Shown here in pieces: positions 42,481-51,229 of a DNA stretch of 64,000 nucleotides. The translations under genes were made by a program, and so were the position numbers. The stretch spans positions 4,944-68,943 of the forward strand of contig NZ_DATFIP010000054.1 of the NCBI RefSeq assembly GCF_035270045.1, read 5' to 3'. A model generated the notes under the pieces. It ran no database searches. It worked only from the letters and a program-made list of their open reading frames with translations, and had not been told where the DNA came from. Source of the DNA: Salibaculum sp035270045. GTDB lineage: Bacteria; Pseudomonadota; Alphaproteobacteria; Rhodobacterales; Rhodobacteraceae. Positions within the stretch are counted from its first letter, which is position 1, and every line of letters starts with the position of its first letter.

Positions 42481-43650
42481 ATGACACCGGAAATCGTGAT
42501 CCTTGCCATCGGCCTGCTGTTCCTTGCCGGGCTGGCGTTGGACGCTGTCGGGCATGTTGTCCATGTCCCCCGCGTGACGCTGCTGATCCTGATGGGGGTC
42601 ATCGTGGGCCCGCCGGGGCTGGACTGGCTGCCCATCGACATCCATTCCGCCCACGAAGTGCTGGCACCGACGGCGCTGACCATGGTCGCCTTCCTGATGG
42701 GTGGCAGCCTTGATCGGGGCACCCTGGCCGCCCAGGGCCGCGCCATCCTGGTCATGTCGCTGGCCCTGGTAGCGGGCACGGCGTTGGTGGTCGGGCTGGG
42801 CCTCTGGGCGCTGGGCACATCGCTGGTGGCCGCACTTTTGCTGGCGGGAATCGCCACCGCGACCGCCCCGGCAGCAACGCTGGACGTGATCCGCGAGGCC
42901 GACGCCCAGACTACTCCCTTCGGCAAACTCCTGATCGGCATCGTGGCCATCGACGACGCCTGGGGCCTGCTGGCCTTCTCGCTCCTGCTCACCCTGGCTG
43001 CGACGGTCGGCGGAAACGGCGACGCCGCTGTGCTCGCCGATGCGGGCTACGAGATCGGCGGGGCCGTCATGCTTGGCCTTGCGCTCGGACTGCCCGCCGC
43101 CGCCCTGACCGGGCGGGTCAAACCGGGCGAGCCCACCCTGATCGAGGCACTGGGACTTGTCCTGGTCATCGCGGGGCTGGCACTCTGGCTTGACGTGTCA
43201 TTCCTGATCGCGGGGATGACCGCCGGTGCGCTGGTCACGAACCTGGCCCGCCACCACGACCGCCCTTTCCACGAGATCGAGCGTATCGAGTGGCCCTTCC
43301 TGCTGCTGTTCTTCGTCATGGCCGGGGCCTCGCTGGACATCGGCGCGCTGGTGGCGGCGGGCTGGGCCGGGGCAGCCTACATGGGGCTGCGCCTGATGGG
43401 GCGTCTCCTGGGCGGGACGATCGGCGGGCCGATGGCCGGGATGACGCCGGCCCACGGGGCCCGCACCGCCGCCGCCCTGCTACCGCAGGCCGGCGTTGCG
43501 GTCGGCATGGCGCTGGTGGCGGCCGAACGGTTCCCGCAGGCGGGCGCGACCGTTCTTGCCGTCACCGTCGCCTCGACCGTGATATTCGAGGTGATCGGCC
43601 CGCCCCTGACCCAATGGGCGCTGGCAAAGGAAAACCGCCCGGACGGCTAG
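42481..43650 (+). CDS. cation:proton antiporter (CPA family)
   Basis: Membrane antiporter of 389 residues with about 11-13 hydrophobic segments. The family core includes a ATATAPAATLDVIREADAQT segment and the ion-binding acidic pair in GIVAIDDAWGLLAFS (about 155-170). It exchanges Na+ or K+ for H+ across the inner membrane and controls pH. No C-terminal TrkA-type regulatory domain is present. Its 3' end carries the stem of the ndk terminator, including its own TAG stop. Confidence 0.88.
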   Translation: MTPEIVILAIGLLFLAGLALDAVGHVVHVPRVTLLILMGVIVGPPGLDWLPIDIHSAHEVLAPTALTMVAFLMGGSLDRGTLAAQGRAILVMSLALVAGTALVVGLGLWALGTSLVAALLLAGIATATAPAATLDVIREADAQTTPFGKLLIGIVAIDDAWGLLAFSLLLTLAATVGGNGDAAVLADAGYEIGGAVMLGLALGLPAAALTGRVKPGEPTLIEALGLVLVIAGLALWLDVSFLIAGMTAGALVTNLARHHDRPFHEIERIEWPFLLLFFVMAGASLDIGALVAAGWAGAAYMGLRLMGRLLGGTIGGPMAGMTPAHGARTAAALLPQAGVAVGMALVAAERFPQAGATVLAVTVASTVIFEVIGPPLTQWALAKENRPDG

Positions 43651-43660
43651 GTCCGGGCGG
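43635..43660 (-). terminator. ndk terminator embedded in antiporter gene end
   Basis: A perfect 10-bp stem CCGCCCGGAC/GTCCGGGCGG (43635-43644 and 43651-43660) with a 6-nt loop. On the minus strand it is followed by TTTTCC. Its left arm and loop are the last codons and the stop of the antiporter gene, so the coding end doubles as terminator DNA for the convergent ndk. Confidence 0.8.
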
Positions 43661-43688
43661 CATCGAAGTCATGGAATTCCGGTCCGAC

Positions 43689-44111
43689 TCAGCCCACCAG
43701 TTCGAGGCCCGAAAAGAAGAATGCGATCTCTTCGGCGGCGGTGTCCGGCGCGTCGGACCCGTGAACCGAATTCTCGCCGACCGACTGGGCGAACTCGGCG
43801 CGGATCGTGCCGGCCGCTGCATCCGCCGGGTTGGTCGCGCCCATGACTTCGCGGTTCCTTGCAATGGCGCCCTCGCCTTCAAGGACCTGCACGACGACCG
43901 GGGCCGACGCCATGAAGCCGGTCAGTTCGTCGAAAAAGGGGCGCTCGGCGTGGACAGCGTAGAACTGCTCGGCCTGGGCCTTGGTCAGCTGGATGCGCTT
44001 CTGGGCGACGATGCGCAGGCCGGCGTCCTCGAACTTGGCATTGATCTTGCCGGTCAGGTTGCGGGCGGTGGCGTCGGGCTTGATGATCGACAGGGTGCGT
44101 TCGGTGGCCAT
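43689..44111 (-). CDS. ndk: nucleoside diphosphate kinase
   Basis: NDP kinase of 140 residues, the normal length. The catalytic histidine is His117 in GENSVHGSD, and the nucleotide-binding N-terminus ERTLSIIKPDATARNLTG is clear. It transfers the gamma phosphate of ATP to NDPs through phosphohistidine. The gene is single, convergent with the antiporter gene and divergent from ABC-F, and ends in the hairpin at 43635. Confidence 0.96.
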   Translation of the reverse strand: MATERTLSIIKPDATARNLTGKINAKFEDAGLRIVAQKRIQLTKAQAEQFYAVHAERPFFDELTGFMASAPVVVQVLEGEGAIARNREVMGATNPADAAAGTIRAEFAQSVGENSVHGSDAPDTAAEEIAFFFSGLELVG

Positions 44112-44220
44112 GGGTCATTCCTCGATGGTCGGGTTGAATATCGCCGCGCCGATAGCATGGGGGGGTCGGCTTGAAAAGGTGCGATTGACGCGGCTGCCGC
44201 CCTCTGGCACCTCCTGCGGC

Positions 44221-46059
44221 ATGCTGCGAATTTCAGACATTTCCTACTCGGTCGAGGGCCGCCCCCTGATCGAGAACGCCAGCGCCGTCATTCCCACCGG
44301 CCACAAGGTGGGCGTGGTGGGGCGCAACGGCACCGGCAAGACCACGCTGTTCCGCCTGATCCGGGGTGAACTGACGCTTGAGGGCGGCACGATCGACCTG
44401 CCCAGGGGCGCCCGCATCGGCGGTGTCAGCCAGGAGGTGCCGGGCTCGGACACCTCGCTTCTGGACACGGTGCTGGCGGCCGATACCGAGCGCCTGGCCC
44501 TGATGGCCGAGGACACCGAGGACCCCGCCCGCATCGCCGAAATCCAGACCAGGCTGACGGATATCGACGCCTGGTCGGCCGAGGCGCGGGCCAGCGCGAT
44601 CCTGAAGGGGCTGGGCTTTACCGATACCGAGCAGCGCATGCCCTGTTCGGCCTTTTCGGGCGGCTGGCGGATGCGCGTGGCGCTTGCCGCTGTCCTGTTC
44701 TCTGCCCCTGACCTGCTTTTGCTGGACGAGCCGACCAACTACCTCGACCTCGAAGGTGCGCTCTGGCTGGAAAGCTACCTGTCGCGTTACCCCCACACGG
44801 TGCTTGTGGTCAGCCATGACCGTGGTCTGCTGAACCGGGCCGTGGGCGGCATCCTGCACCTCGAAGACCGCAAGCTCACCTATTACGCCACGCCCTACGA
44901 CCGTTTCGCCGAACAGCGCGCCGCGCGGCTGGCCGTCGCCGAAGCACAGAACCGCAAGGCGCAGGACCGGGTCGCCCACCTGCAGAGCTTCGTCGACCGG
45001 TTCCGGGCCAAGGCCTCCAAGGCGAAACAGGCCCAATCGCGGCTTAAGATGATCGAGCGGATCAGCCTGATCTCGACCCCGCAAGAGGCTGCCCTGCGCG
45101 CCTTCAGCTTTCCCGAACCAGAGGAGCTCTCACCGCCGATCATCGCGACCGACGGGGTCGCCGTGGGCTATGGCGAAACCACGGTTCTGGACCGGCTGTC
45201 GCTGCGCATAGACCAGGACGACCGGATCGCGCTTCTGGGCCGAAACGGCGAGGGTAAATCGACGCTTTCCAAGCTCTTGGCCGGAAAACTTCACCCTCAG
45301 AAGGGGACGTTCACCGCCCACAATAAACTGCGCGTGGGCTACTTCGCCCAGCACCAGCTGGAGGAACTGCGCCCCGAGGACACGCCGCTGGATCACGTGC
45401 GCCGCGAACGTCCCGACGAGGCCCCGGGCCGCCTGCGGGCGCGGCTGGCGGGCTTCGGACTGACCGCAGACCAGGCCGAGCTTCCCGCGGCCAAGCTGTC
45501 GGGGGGGCAAAAGGCGCGGCTGTCGCTTCTGCTTGCCACGATCGACGCGCCGCATCTGTTGATCCTGGACGAGCCGACCAACCACCTTGACATCGAAAGC
45601 CGCGAGGCCCTGGTCGAGGCGCTGACGGCCTACTCCGGCGCGGTGGTGCTGGTCAGCCACGACATGCACCTGCTCAGCCTGGTGGCCGACAGGCTCTGGC
45701 TGGTCAAGAACGGCCGCGTGACGGGCTTCGACGAGGACCTCGAGGCCTATCGCAAGCTGTTGATCTCGGGCGACAAGCCGGCGAAGCCTGCAAAACCCAA
45801 GGCCCCCCGTCCCTCGCGCGACCGCATCATGGAACTGCGCGCCGAGGTGCGAAAATGCGAGGCCCGCGTCGCCAAGATCGAGGAGATGCGCGGGAAACTG
45901 GCCGGAAAGCTGGCCGATCCCGCGCTCTACGAGGACGGCAAGGCGGGTGAGCTGGAAACATGGAACCGCAAGTATGCCGAGGTGATGGAGGGGCTGGAGC
46001 GTGCCGAGACCCTCTGGTTGGCCGCGCAACAGAAACTGGACTCCGCCGAGGCCGGTTGA
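44221..46059 (+). CDS. ABC-F family ATPase (Uup/YheS-like)
   Basis: Soluble protein of about 612 residues with two ABC domains and no membrane segments. Domain 1 has Walker A VGRNGTGKTT (about 34-43) and signature SAFSGGWRMRVAL (about 142); domain 2 has Walker A LGRNGEGKST (about 338) and signature LSGGQKARLSLLL (about 426). The linker (FVDRFRAKASKAKQAQSRLK) is the P-site tRNA-interaction motif, and a C-terminal coiled coil follows residue 540. ABC-F proteins rescue stalled ribosomes or restore RNA/DNA integrity. The ATG at 44221 begins the first ABC domain MLRISDISYSVEGRPLIENA. Confidence 0.92.
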   Translation: MLRISDISYSVEGRPLIENASAVIPTGHKVGVVGRNGTGKTTLFRLIRGELTLEGGTIDLPRGARIGGVSQEVPGSDTSLLDTVLAADTERLALMAEDTEDPARIAEIQTRLTDIDAWSAEARASAILKGLGFTDTEQRMPCSAFSGGWRMRVALAAVLFSAPDLLLLDEPTNYLDLEGALWLESYLSRYPHTVLVVSHDRGLLNRAVGGILHLEDRKLTYYATPYDRFAEQRAARLAVAEAQNRKAQDRVAHLQSFVDRFRAKASKAKQAQSRLKMIERISLISTPQEAALRAFSFPEPEELSPPIIATDGVAVGYGETTVLDRLSLRIDQDDRIALLGRNGEGKSTLSKLLAGKLHPQKGTFTAHNKLRVGYFAQHQLEELRPEDTPLDHVRRERPDEAPGRLRARLAGFGLTADQAELPAAKLSGGQKARLSLLLATIDAPHLLILDEPTNHLDIESREALVEALTAYSGAVVLVSHDMHLLSLVADRLWLVKNGRVTGFDEDLEAYRKLLISGDKPAKPAKPKAPRPSRDRIMELRAEVRKCEARVAKIEEMRGKLAGKLADPALYEDGKAGELETWNRKYAEVMEGLERAETLWLAAQQKLDSAEAG

Positions 46060-46113
46060 CCGCCTCTGACCGGGGTGCTGCCGACGGCGGGGAACGCCGC
46101 TTGGGAATGCCCG

Positions 46114-46416
46114 CTAAAGCATCGCCCGCCGCCCGCGCGTGCCGCCACGTCGGCCCGGCCGTGGGGGGATCAGCGTCAGCGGCTCCAGCGGACGGTTGAG
46201 GCTGTTCTCCAGCAGCCGGCAGAACTCGGCCACCGACGGTTCGTCGTCCCGAAGGGGGGCCGCGGCCCCCAGCGCACGGACGACGGCTTCGGGGTAGTTC
46301 GCCGTGCCGGGCAGCGCGCCCAGCCATTCGACGTAGCCCATGTGGGCAAGTTGCCGGGCCCGTGCGTCCGAGCAGCCCGGCACCCGCATGGCATTCAGGA
46401 TATCGTTCAGGATCAT
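46114..46416 (-). CDS. uncharacterised protein (100 aa) under cobalamin riboswitch
   Basis: Protein of 100 residues, starting MILNDILNAMRVPGCSDARA. It has no signal peptide or membrane segment; the N-terminal 70 residues are helical (QLAHMGYVEWLGALPGTANY) and the last 25 are strongly basic (PPRPGRRGGTRGRR). I know loosely similar hypothetical proteins in Rhodobacteraceae but no function. The ATG is preceded by GGAGG at 5 nt, which a perfect hairpin at 46422-46443 can hide, and a cobalamin riboswitch lies upstream. It therefore appears to be made only when B12 is scarce. It is monocistronic and convergent with ABC-F. Confidence 0.72.
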   Translation of the reverse strand: MILNDILNAMRVPGCSDARARQLAHMGYVEWLGALPGTANYPEAVVRALGAAAPLRDDEPSVAEFCRLLENSLNRPLEPLTLIPPRPGRRGGTRGRRAML

Positions 46417-46421
46417 CGCGC

Positions 46422-46443
46422 CCTCCGCGCTTTGCGGCGGAGG
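46422..46443 (-). promoter_or_regulatory. Shine-Dalgarno-sequestering hairpin (riboswitch expression platform)
   Basis: On the minus strand CCTCCGC (46443-46437) and GCGGAGG (46428-46422) form a perfect 7-bp stem with an 8-nt loop. The second arm contains the ribosome site GGAGG of the 100-residue gene, 5 nt before its ATG. This is a translation-type expression platform for the riboswitch 80 nt upstream. Confidence 0.75.
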
Positions 46444-46525
46444 CTGGCGCGGCACTGGTCAGACGGGACCTTCTGTCATCGCAGACGCCTTGCCAGGGCA
46501 CCCCGCCCGGGTTGACAGTCACGAC

Positions 46526-46715
46526 GGCAGGTCTCCTGGCTCGCGGGTCGGGGCGGTCACCGGACCTTCCCGGGGGCATCGTCCCCAGTGGTCAGTTTCG
46601 GCGCCGCTCGCCGCTTACAGTTGCGGGGGCAGCCGCGGAATTGCCCGGATCGGGCGCACCACGTTCCCTTTTCACCCAACGGTGTGTGACCGCCGGGAAC
46701 CGTCTTCCGACGGGT
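46526..46715 (-). ncRNA. cobalamin (B12) riboswitch
   Basis: Read on the minus strand, all hallmarks appear in order: GGTTCCCGGCGGTC, then GGTGAAAAGGGAACGTGGTG, CCGCGGCTGCCCCCGCAACT with GTAAGCGGCGAG, CCACTGGGGACGATGCCCCC, GGGAAGGTCCGG, and finally GCGAGCCAGGAGACCTGCC. This is the conserved aptamer including the B12 box region. Its 3' end is 110 nt before the 100-residue gene at 46416, transcribed in the same direction. The 5' limit is approximate. Confidence 0.95.
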
Positions 46716-46798
46716 AGGCCAGCGTGCATGCCGCTGTCAATGCTTGGGCGGGTCGCGGGGGCTGGTCACGCGGGTCGCGCCCGCCTAGGGTCGCGGGC

Positions 46799-47425
46799 AT
46801 GATCGACCTGGCCTTCCTCGTCACCGCCTTCGCCGCGCTTTTCGTGGTGATCGACCCGATCGGGCTGACCCCGATCTTCGTCGCCCTGACCCGGGGCATG
46901 ACCGCAACAAGGCGCCGGGCGCTCGCGGTGCGGGCCTGTGTCATCAGTTTCGCGATCCTGCTGGTCTTCGCGCTCTTCGGCGAAGCCGTGCTCGGGTTCA
47001 TCGGCATCTCGATGCCCGCCTTTCGCGTCGCGGGCGGAATCCTGCTGTTCCTGACCGCTCTGGACATGCTGTTCGAACGCCGCCAGAAGCGCCGCCGCGA
47101 TCAGGCCGACGAGGACGAGGAAGACGACGACGACCCGTCGGTCTTCCCCCTTGCCATCCCGCTGATCGCGGGACCGGGGGCCATTGCCACCATCATCCTG
47201 CTGGTGGGCCGGGGCGAGGGGCTGGTCGGCTTTGCTGCCATCATGGGCGTGCTGCTGGCGGTGCTGGCATTGGTGCTGATCATGTTCCTGGGCGCGGGCC
47301 TGCTGGAGCGGCTGCTGGGCAAGGTCGGCATCAACGTCGTCACGCGACTGCTGGGGATGCTGCTGGCCGCGCTTTCGGTGCAATTCGTCCTCGACGGTCT
47401 GAGGTCTTTCGGTCTGGGCGGATAA
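46799..47425 (+). CDS. MarC family membrane protein
   Basis: Membrane protein of 208 residues with six hydrophobic segments of the MarC/UPF0056 family. The signature is FAALFVVIDPIGLTPIFVAL at the N-terminus and, in the second half, FPLAIPLIAGPGAIATIILL. An acidic loop (DQADEDEEDDDD) separates the halves. The family is poorly characterised; a transporter role is likely. The ATG at 46799 precedes the hydrophobic start. It is divergent from the riboswitch-controlled gene and followed 16 nt later by the aspartic protease gene. Confidence 0.87.
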   Translation: MIDLAFLVTAFAALFVVIDPIGLTPIFVALTRGMTATRRRALAVRACVISFAILLVFALFGEAVLGFIGISMPAFRVAGGILLFLTALDMLFERRQKRRRDQADEDEEDDDDPSVFPLAIPLIAGPGAIATIILLVGRGEGLVGFAAIMGVLLAVLALVLIMFLGAGLLERLLGKVGINVVTRLLGMLLAALSVQFVLDGLRSFGLGG

Positions 47426-47441
47426 ACCCTATCTGTTGCCA

Positions 47442-48020
47442 ATGACCGGAGACCAGATCGCATCATTCGTGTTTCTCTCGATACTGGGGGTGGCCATCCT
47501 TGGGTCCTACCTGGCGCACAGCCGGTTGCGTGGCTCCCAGATGGCCCAGCAGGCGATGATCTGGGTCCTGATCTTCGTGGGCGCCATCGCCGCCGCGGGG
47601 CTGTGGCAGGACATGAAGGGCGATCTGACCCTGACCCAGGCGACCATTTCCGAAAATGTGGTCGAGGTCCCGCGCGGCCGCGACGGGCATTTTCACCTGG
47701 ATTTGCAGGTCAACGGCGTCACCGTTCCCTTCCTGGTGGATACCGGGGCCACGCAGGTGGTGCTGACACGCCAGGACGCCGCCCGCGTGGGGCTGGACCC
47801 GGCGGATCTGAACTTCATCGGCACCGCCCGGACGGCCAACGGCGAGGTGCGCATCGCGCCCGTGGTGCTGGACCGCGTCGCCCTCGGACCGGTCGAGGAC
47901 CGCAACCTGCGCGCCTCGGTCAACGGCGGGCAGATGGACCGTTCGCTGCTGGGCATGACCTACCTGAACCGGTTCGAGCGGATCGAGATAGCGGACAACC
48001 GGCTGATCCTGACGCGATAG
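47442..48020 (+). CDS. retropepsin-like aspartic protease, membrane anchored
   Basis: Protein of 192 residues. Two N-terminal hydrophobic segments (about 8-25 and 38-54) are followed by a periplasmic-side clan AA protease domain with the catalytic motif in VPFLVDTGATQVVLTRQDA (about residue 99) and a C-terminal LGMTYLNRFERIEIADNRL. It matches the TIGR02281-type family, related to viral proteases; the substrate is unknown. The start is the ATG at 47442. It follows MarC by 16 nt and is probably co-transcribed. Confidence 0.86.
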   Translation: MTGDQIASFVFLSILGVAILGSYLAHSRLRGSQMAQQAMIWVLIFVGAIAAAGLWQDMKGDLTLTQATISENVVEVPRGRDGHFHLDLQVNGVTVPFLVDTGATQVVLTRQDAARVGLDPADLNFIGTARTANGEVRIAPVVLDRVALGPVEDRNLRASVNGGQMDRSLLGMTYLNRFERIEIADNRLILTR

Positions 48021-48332
48021 GGCGGCGAGGCGCGGTCTTCCATGCGCGGTCACCACTCCATGCGCGGCCTTGGGCACATGCCGCGCACGCAGACGGCAAG
48101 GACCGCTCTCAGCCCGAAGCGGCCATGGCGCGGGGCGGCGGGGCTGGTCAGGGCAGACCGCCCATCTCGGAAAACTCCCGGCCGGTTCTCCAGGGCGAAC
48201 GCCAGCGGGCCAAGCTGACGGGTCGCAGCTATCATCGGATCGCCGTGCCGTCCTTGACCCGTGTCAATGCATTGCATGTGGTGGATGTCTACCAATGTCG
48301 TGACATGGCCAGATCGGACTCGGGAGGCACGC
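48021..48332. other. 312-bp gene-free stretch
   Basis: No supported gene lies between the aspartic protease and the stress-protein gene. TTGACC at 48255-48260 could be a -35 element, but a matching -10 is not clear. Nothing else structured was seen. Confidence 0.5.
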
Positions 48333-48911
48333 ATGGTTGAACCGGAAAATGAACAGCACAAGACCATGGTGATCGACACCCCCGAGGCCGTCGGCGTGTT
48401 CGACACGTTCGAGGACCTGCAACAAGCGTTCTATGATCTGCGAATGGTCGGAATTCACCATTCCAACATCAGCCTTTTGGCCAATGAGAGTGTCTTGAAG
48501 GAAAAGCTTGGCAAGGCGTATTGGCGCGCCTCCGATCTGGAAGACGATCCGCATGCGCCGCGCGCGCATTTTGTATCCGAAGAAGCCATCGGTGAACTGG
48601 AAGGCGCGATCGCTGGAGGGTTCTTCTTTGTCGGGTCATATATCGCCATGGCTGCAATGCTCACGCCGGCAAGCACGCTTGCGGCCTCCATTGCTGCCAT
48701 TGCCATCGGCGGCAGCCCCTCTGCCGTGATCGGCACATTGCTGGCGCGCCGGGTGGGCAAGCATCACAAGGACTATTACGCAAATCAGATCGAACACGGC
48801 GGCATTCTTCTTTGGGTCCGTGTTGATAACAAGGAACGCGAGGAACTGGCCGTCAAGATCATGAAGGGCCACTCCGGGCGCGATGTTCACGTCCATTCAT
48901 GGAGCAAATGA
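48333..48911 (+). CDS. YflT-like general stress protein with membrane segment
   Basis: Protein of 192 residues. The N-terminal part (AVGVFDTFEDLQQAFYDLRM) resembles the YflT/GsiB-associated heat-stress domain; a glycine/alanine-rich membrane part follows (GELEGAIAGGFFFVGSYIAM with MLTPASTLAASIAAIAIGG). The C-terminus is soluble (IEHGGILLWVRVDNKEREEL). GGGAGG precedes the ATG at 48333. Codon use has more TTG, CTT and TCC than its neighbours and the gene stands alone between two gene-free stretches, which suggests later acquisition. Its role is probably stress-related. Confidence 0.72.
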   Translation: MVEPENEQHKTMVIDTPEAVGVFDTFEDLQQAFYDLRMVGIHHSNISLLANESVLKEKLGKAYWRASDLEDDPHAPRAHFVSEEAIGELEGAIAGGFFFVGSYIAMAAMLTPASTLAASIAAIAIGGSPSAVIGTLLARRVGKHHKDYYANQIEHGGILLWVRVDNKEREELAVKIMKGHSGRDVHVHSWSK

Positions 48912-49090
48912 AATTTTCCGCGACGATCGAACGTGGGAATAAAATGCGGCCAGGATGCTCGCTTGGTACAGGATTTCGGTTGTCCTGAGACGCCGCAGCA
49001 TCGCTCGGCAAGGGCGCGAACCGGTTTTTTCGCCGCACTCAACGCGAATGACCGCTGTCAGGAAACCCGCAACCCATTCAGAGTTCCCTC

Positions 49091-49129
49091 CCCGCGCGGC
49101 CCTTTCGTCCGTGCGCCGGGCCGCGCGGG
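49091..49129 (-). terminator. hairpin downstream of holC
   Basis: A perfect 12-bp stem CCCGCGCGGCCC/GGGCCGCGCGGG (49091-49102 and 49118-49129) with a 15-nt loop stands 1 nt after the holC stop at 49131. There is no uridine run, so termination may be Rho-assisted, or the stem may protect the 3' end. Confidence 0.5.
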
Positions 49130-49130
49130 A

Positions 49131-49595
49131 TCAGCCGCCCGCCTCGGCCTTCTTTTCCCATCGCCCGCTTTCCTGCGACCAGTATTGCGCCGCGCAGCCC
49201 GCCTGCGTCAGGGCCTTCCACTGGCCGCGGGCCACCTGCACCGCCGTGCCGTCATGGCCGTCGAAGATCACGCAGGCCCGCTCCATGGCCAGAACTTCCC
49301 CGGGGGTCACATCGGCGCCGTCCACGGACATGATGCAGGTGGGGGCGTTGCCCGCGTCCGGCCCCGTCGTCAGCAGGATCGGCTGGTCCGCGTCGTGCGG
49401 CCCGCCGGACAGCCCGTGCGGCAGGAACCCCTCCTCGGGGCCAAGCCAGAGCGCGGCGTCCAGCTCCGCCATGCGCGCGGCATCCTTGCCCCGCACCTCG
49501 ATGCGCCAGCCCGCCCCGCGCGCCTTGTCCAGAAGCATCGGCAGGACCCGTTCGAGCGGTTGCGTGGTCAGGTGGTAGAAGTAGGCCGCGCCCAT
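49131..49595 (-). CDS. holC: DNA polymerase III subunit chi
   Basis: Chi subunit of 154 residues. The N-terminal MGAAYFYHLTTQPLERVLPM pattern and the later WLGPEEGFLPHGLSGG and VIFDGHDGTAVQVARGQWKA match the alphaproteobacterial form. It links the clamp-loader complex to SSB at the replication fork. It follows pepA by 4 nt on the minus strand, an order usual in this family. The ATG at 49595 is the first methionine giving the family N-terminus. Confidence 0.9.
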   Translation of the reverse strand: MGAAYFYHLTTQPLERVLPMLLDKARGAGWRIEVRGKDAARMAELDAALWLGPEEGFLPHGLSGGPHDADQPILLTTGPDAGNAPTCIMSVDGADVTPGEVLAMERACVIFDGHDGTAVQVARGQWKALTQAGCAAQYWSQESGRWEKKAEAGG

Positions 49596-49599
49596 TCCG

Positions 49600-51066
49600 C
49601 TACCCCTCGTAGCGGTCCGCGACAAGGCGGTTGAGCGCCAGCACGCCCCAGCCCGTGGCCCCTTGTGGCGCCAGCGCCGTATCCTTGGTCTGTACGGTCA
49701 CGCCCGCGATATCGAGGTGGCACCAGGGCACCCCCTCCTGCACGAAACGGCCCAGGAATTGCGCAGCGGTGATCGACCCCGCGGGGCGGCCGCCCACGTG
49801 CTTCATGTCGGCAATCCGGCTCTTGAGCTGTTCGTCATAGGCCGCGCCCATGGGCAGGCGCCAGGCGCCCTCGCCCTCGGCCCCCGCTGCCTTGAGAAAG
49901 GCCCCCGCGAGCGCGTCGTCATTGCTGAAGACGCCCGCGTTCTCGTGCCCCAAGGCGATCACCATGGCGCCTGTCAGGGTGGCCAGGTCGATCAGGCCCG
50001 CGGGCTTGAACCGCTCTTGCGCGTACCAGAGCACATCGGCAAGCACCATGCGCCCCTCGGCGTCGGTATTGATGATCTCGACGGTGTCGCCCTTCATCGT
50101 CTTGACCACGTCGCCGGGGCGCGTGGCCGTGCCCGAGGGCATGTTCTCGACCAGCCCGACAAGGCCCACGACATTGGCCTTGGCCCCGCGCAGGGCCAGC
50201 GCGCGCATGACACCGGAAACGACGCCCGCGCCGCCCATGTCCATGGTCATGTCCTCCATGCCCGCGGCCGGTTTCAGGCTGATCCCGCCAGTGTCGAAGA
50301 CCACGCCCTTCCCCACCAGCGCGAGCGGCGCCTGGTCGCCGCCGCCCCGCCACTGCATGACGACCACCTTGGAGGGACTGGCGCTGCCCTGCCCCACGGA
50401 GAGCAGCGCACCCATTCCGAGGTTTTCCAGATCGGACTCTTCGAGGATCTCGACCTCGAGCCCGAGGTCGTGCATCGCCGCCAGCCGCGCGGCGAAATCG
50501 TCGGTGGTCAGCACATTGGCCGGTTCATTGACAAGATCACGGGTAAAGAAGACTCCCTCGGCCACGGCGGCCATGGGCGCGGCCTCCTGCGCGAGGTCCT
50601 CGGGCCTGGAAGCCATGATGTCCACCGGGCCCGGCGCCGTGGCGGGGTCGGTCTTGTGGGCCTCGAATCCGTAACCGCGCAGCGCCAGGCCAAGCGACAG
50701 GTCGGCCCCCCGCCCGGTGCTGCCCAGCAGGACAAGCAGGTCACCCTTGCCGCGGACCTTGGCCAGCTCCGCGCCCGCGCGGCGCGCCTCTTCGATGCCG
50801 GGACGGCGCGGCAACTTGACCACCAGCACCGCCTCGGCGGCCAGCCCGGCAGGCCAGTCCAGCGTCATCACATCGCCGGCGGCGGCCTTCTCGAAACGGT
50901 CGCTGCCGACGAGCCGCGCCACTGCCTTCTTGGTCAGGCTGTTCACCCGGCGCGCGCCCTGGTCGAGCTTGCCATCGGGCGTGACCACCACCGCGATACG
51001 GCCCGCGCGCTCGGCAAGTCCCTCCAGGTCGGTCTCGTGAAAGCGGATTTCGGCGGGTCGGGACAT
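49600..51066 (-). CDS. pepA: leucyl aminopeptidase
   Basis: M17 family aminopeptidase of 488 residues. The zinc-binding and catalytic signature is INTDAEGRMVLADVLWYA (about 330-346), and GKGVVFDTGGISLKPAAGME gives the catalytic lysine region. It removes N-terminal residues from peptides in the cytoplasm as a hexamer; PepA relatives also bind DNA. The ATG at 51066 has AAGGAG upstream. holC follows, and lptF is divergent 163 bp away. No residue is missing. Confidence 0.95.
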   Translation of the reverse strand: MSRPAEIRFHETDLEGLAERAGRIAVVVTPDGKLDQGARRVNSLTKKAVARLVGSDRFEKAAAGDVMTLDWPAGLAAEAVLVVKLPRRPGIEEARRAGAELAKVRGKGDLLVLLGSTGRGADLSLGLALRGYGFEAHKTDPATAPGPVDIMASRPEDLAQEAAPMAAVAEGVFFTRDLVNEPANVLTTDDFAARLAAMHDLGLEVEILEESDLENLGMGALLSVGQGSASPSKVVVMQWRGGGDQAPLALVGKGVVFDTGGISLKPAAGMEDMTMDMGGAGVVSGVMRALALRGAKANVVGLVGLVENMPSGTATRPGDVVKTMKGDTVEIINTDAEGRMVLADVLWYAQERFKPAGLIDLATLTGAMVIALGHENAGVFSNDDALAGAFLKAAGAEGEGAWRLPMGAAYDEQLKSRIADMKHVGGRPAGSITAAQFLGRFVQEGVPWCHLDIAGVTVQTKDTALAPQGATGWGVLALNRLVADRYEG

Positions 51067-51229
51067 GGGGCGCTCCTTGCTGTCATGTGTTCTGCCGTCT
51101 GGCTGTCGGGCAAGAGGTAGCCTGCCCCTCGCCCGATGGCCAGAGAGCACTTGGGTTGCCCCGCAAACTGGGATACCTTCCATCCACTGCCAAGGGCCCG
51201 CGGGGCCAGCACGACACGGGGGAAGACAG

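Noticed and set aside
46724..46798. Upstream in-frame extension of MarC
   Set aside because: It adds a tryptophan- and arginine-rich leader without a ribosome site. The family N-terminus begins at 46799.
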